Assembly (NCBI GenBank): GCA_900540255.1
Contig: UQFE01000036.1
Span: 1 to 22,177, forward strand
From: an uncultured Clostridium sp.
Lineage (GTDB): Bacteria; Bacillota; Clostridia; Clostridiales; Clostridiaceae
Length of the DNA stretch: 22,177 bases
Reading direction: 5' to 3'
Part shown: positions 22,111 to 22,177 of the stretch, piece after piece
Layout of the letters: each line of letters starts with the position of its first letter
Position numbering within the stretch: position 1 is the stretch's first letter
The notes under the pieces: model-generated
What the model was told of the DNA's origin: nothing
Seen by the model: only the letters and a program-made list of their open reading frames with translations
The model's database searches: none
Translations under genes and position numbers: made by a program

Positions 22111-22177
22111 TAAGTAATTTGTTAGAGATGAGCATAATTGATCTTTTAAAAAGTGAATATTAATTAGAGATGAAAAA

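Noticed and set aside
22121..22177. Possible start of another gene at the window end
   Set aside because: Two ATGs occur (within TTAGAGATGA repeats), but the first frame stops after ten codons and the second is cut off; nothing can be supported.
1..22177. CRISPR array, tRNA or rRNA genes, replication origin
   Set aside because: No regularly spaced repeats, no tRNA-like cloverleaf with a TTC arm, no rRNA text and no DnaA-box cluster were seen.

Overview
The window is very AT-rich DNA with strong AGGAGG-type ribosome binding sites, GTG/TTG starts next to ATG, and A/U-ending codons. The native genes (a NarABC-type nitrate reductase, an AsrC-like iron-sulfur protein, a SipW/TasA-type matrix operon, an LtaS-like enzyme and DedA) point to a Clostridium sensu stricto species, near C. 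perfringens in gene content. The species itself cannot be read from the sequence.

Region 1 (about 1-5972) has visibly higher GC than the rest (by eye mid-to-high 30s percent against high 20s). The left edge (1-840) is a patchwork: a structured leader-like segment, what looks like the first codons of a DUF523 gene, an 83-residue XRE regulator on the minus strand, a C-terminal protein scrap, and an inverted repeat. Next is a complete six-gene lantibiotic immunity operon: ATPase (LanF type with an E-loop), two permeases (MutE/EpiE and MutG type), a NisI-like lipoprotein with a duplicated domain, an OmpR-family regulator and a histidine kinase. It ends in a strong terminator. No lantibiotic precursor or modification enzyme is present, so this looks like a self-regulated defence cassette gained by transfer.

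Region 2 (about 5975-6675) is an IS200-type element with TnpA only, a left-end hairpin, a 13-bp hairpin that hides the transposase ribosome binding site, and a structured 3' tail.

Region 3 (about 6730-12231) holds an AsrC-like stand-alone C-terminal iron-sulfur protein, then narA-narB-narC (nitrate reductase, four-cluster ferredoxin, pyridine-nucleotide flavoprotein). A cation-diffusion-facilitator gene follows, with two ATTATCA/TGATAAT dyads around its promoter.

Region 4 (about 12411-17506) is an extracellular-matrix operon from a consensus-like promoter to a strong terminator. It encodes SipW signal peptidase, a TasA-like fibre protein, an LPQTG wall-anchored protein, a 47-residue protein that is almost all signal peptide, and an 819-residue protein. 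The last has TasA-like N- and C-terminal ends separated by a starch-binding-module-like domain and a carboxypeptidase-regulatory-like domain. This is the most unusual part of the window.

Region 5 (17632-22177) is ordinary chromosome: rluF, a convergent LtaS-like gene with an extra C-terminal beta domain, a divergent DedA gene, and a two-helix membrane protein of unknown function.
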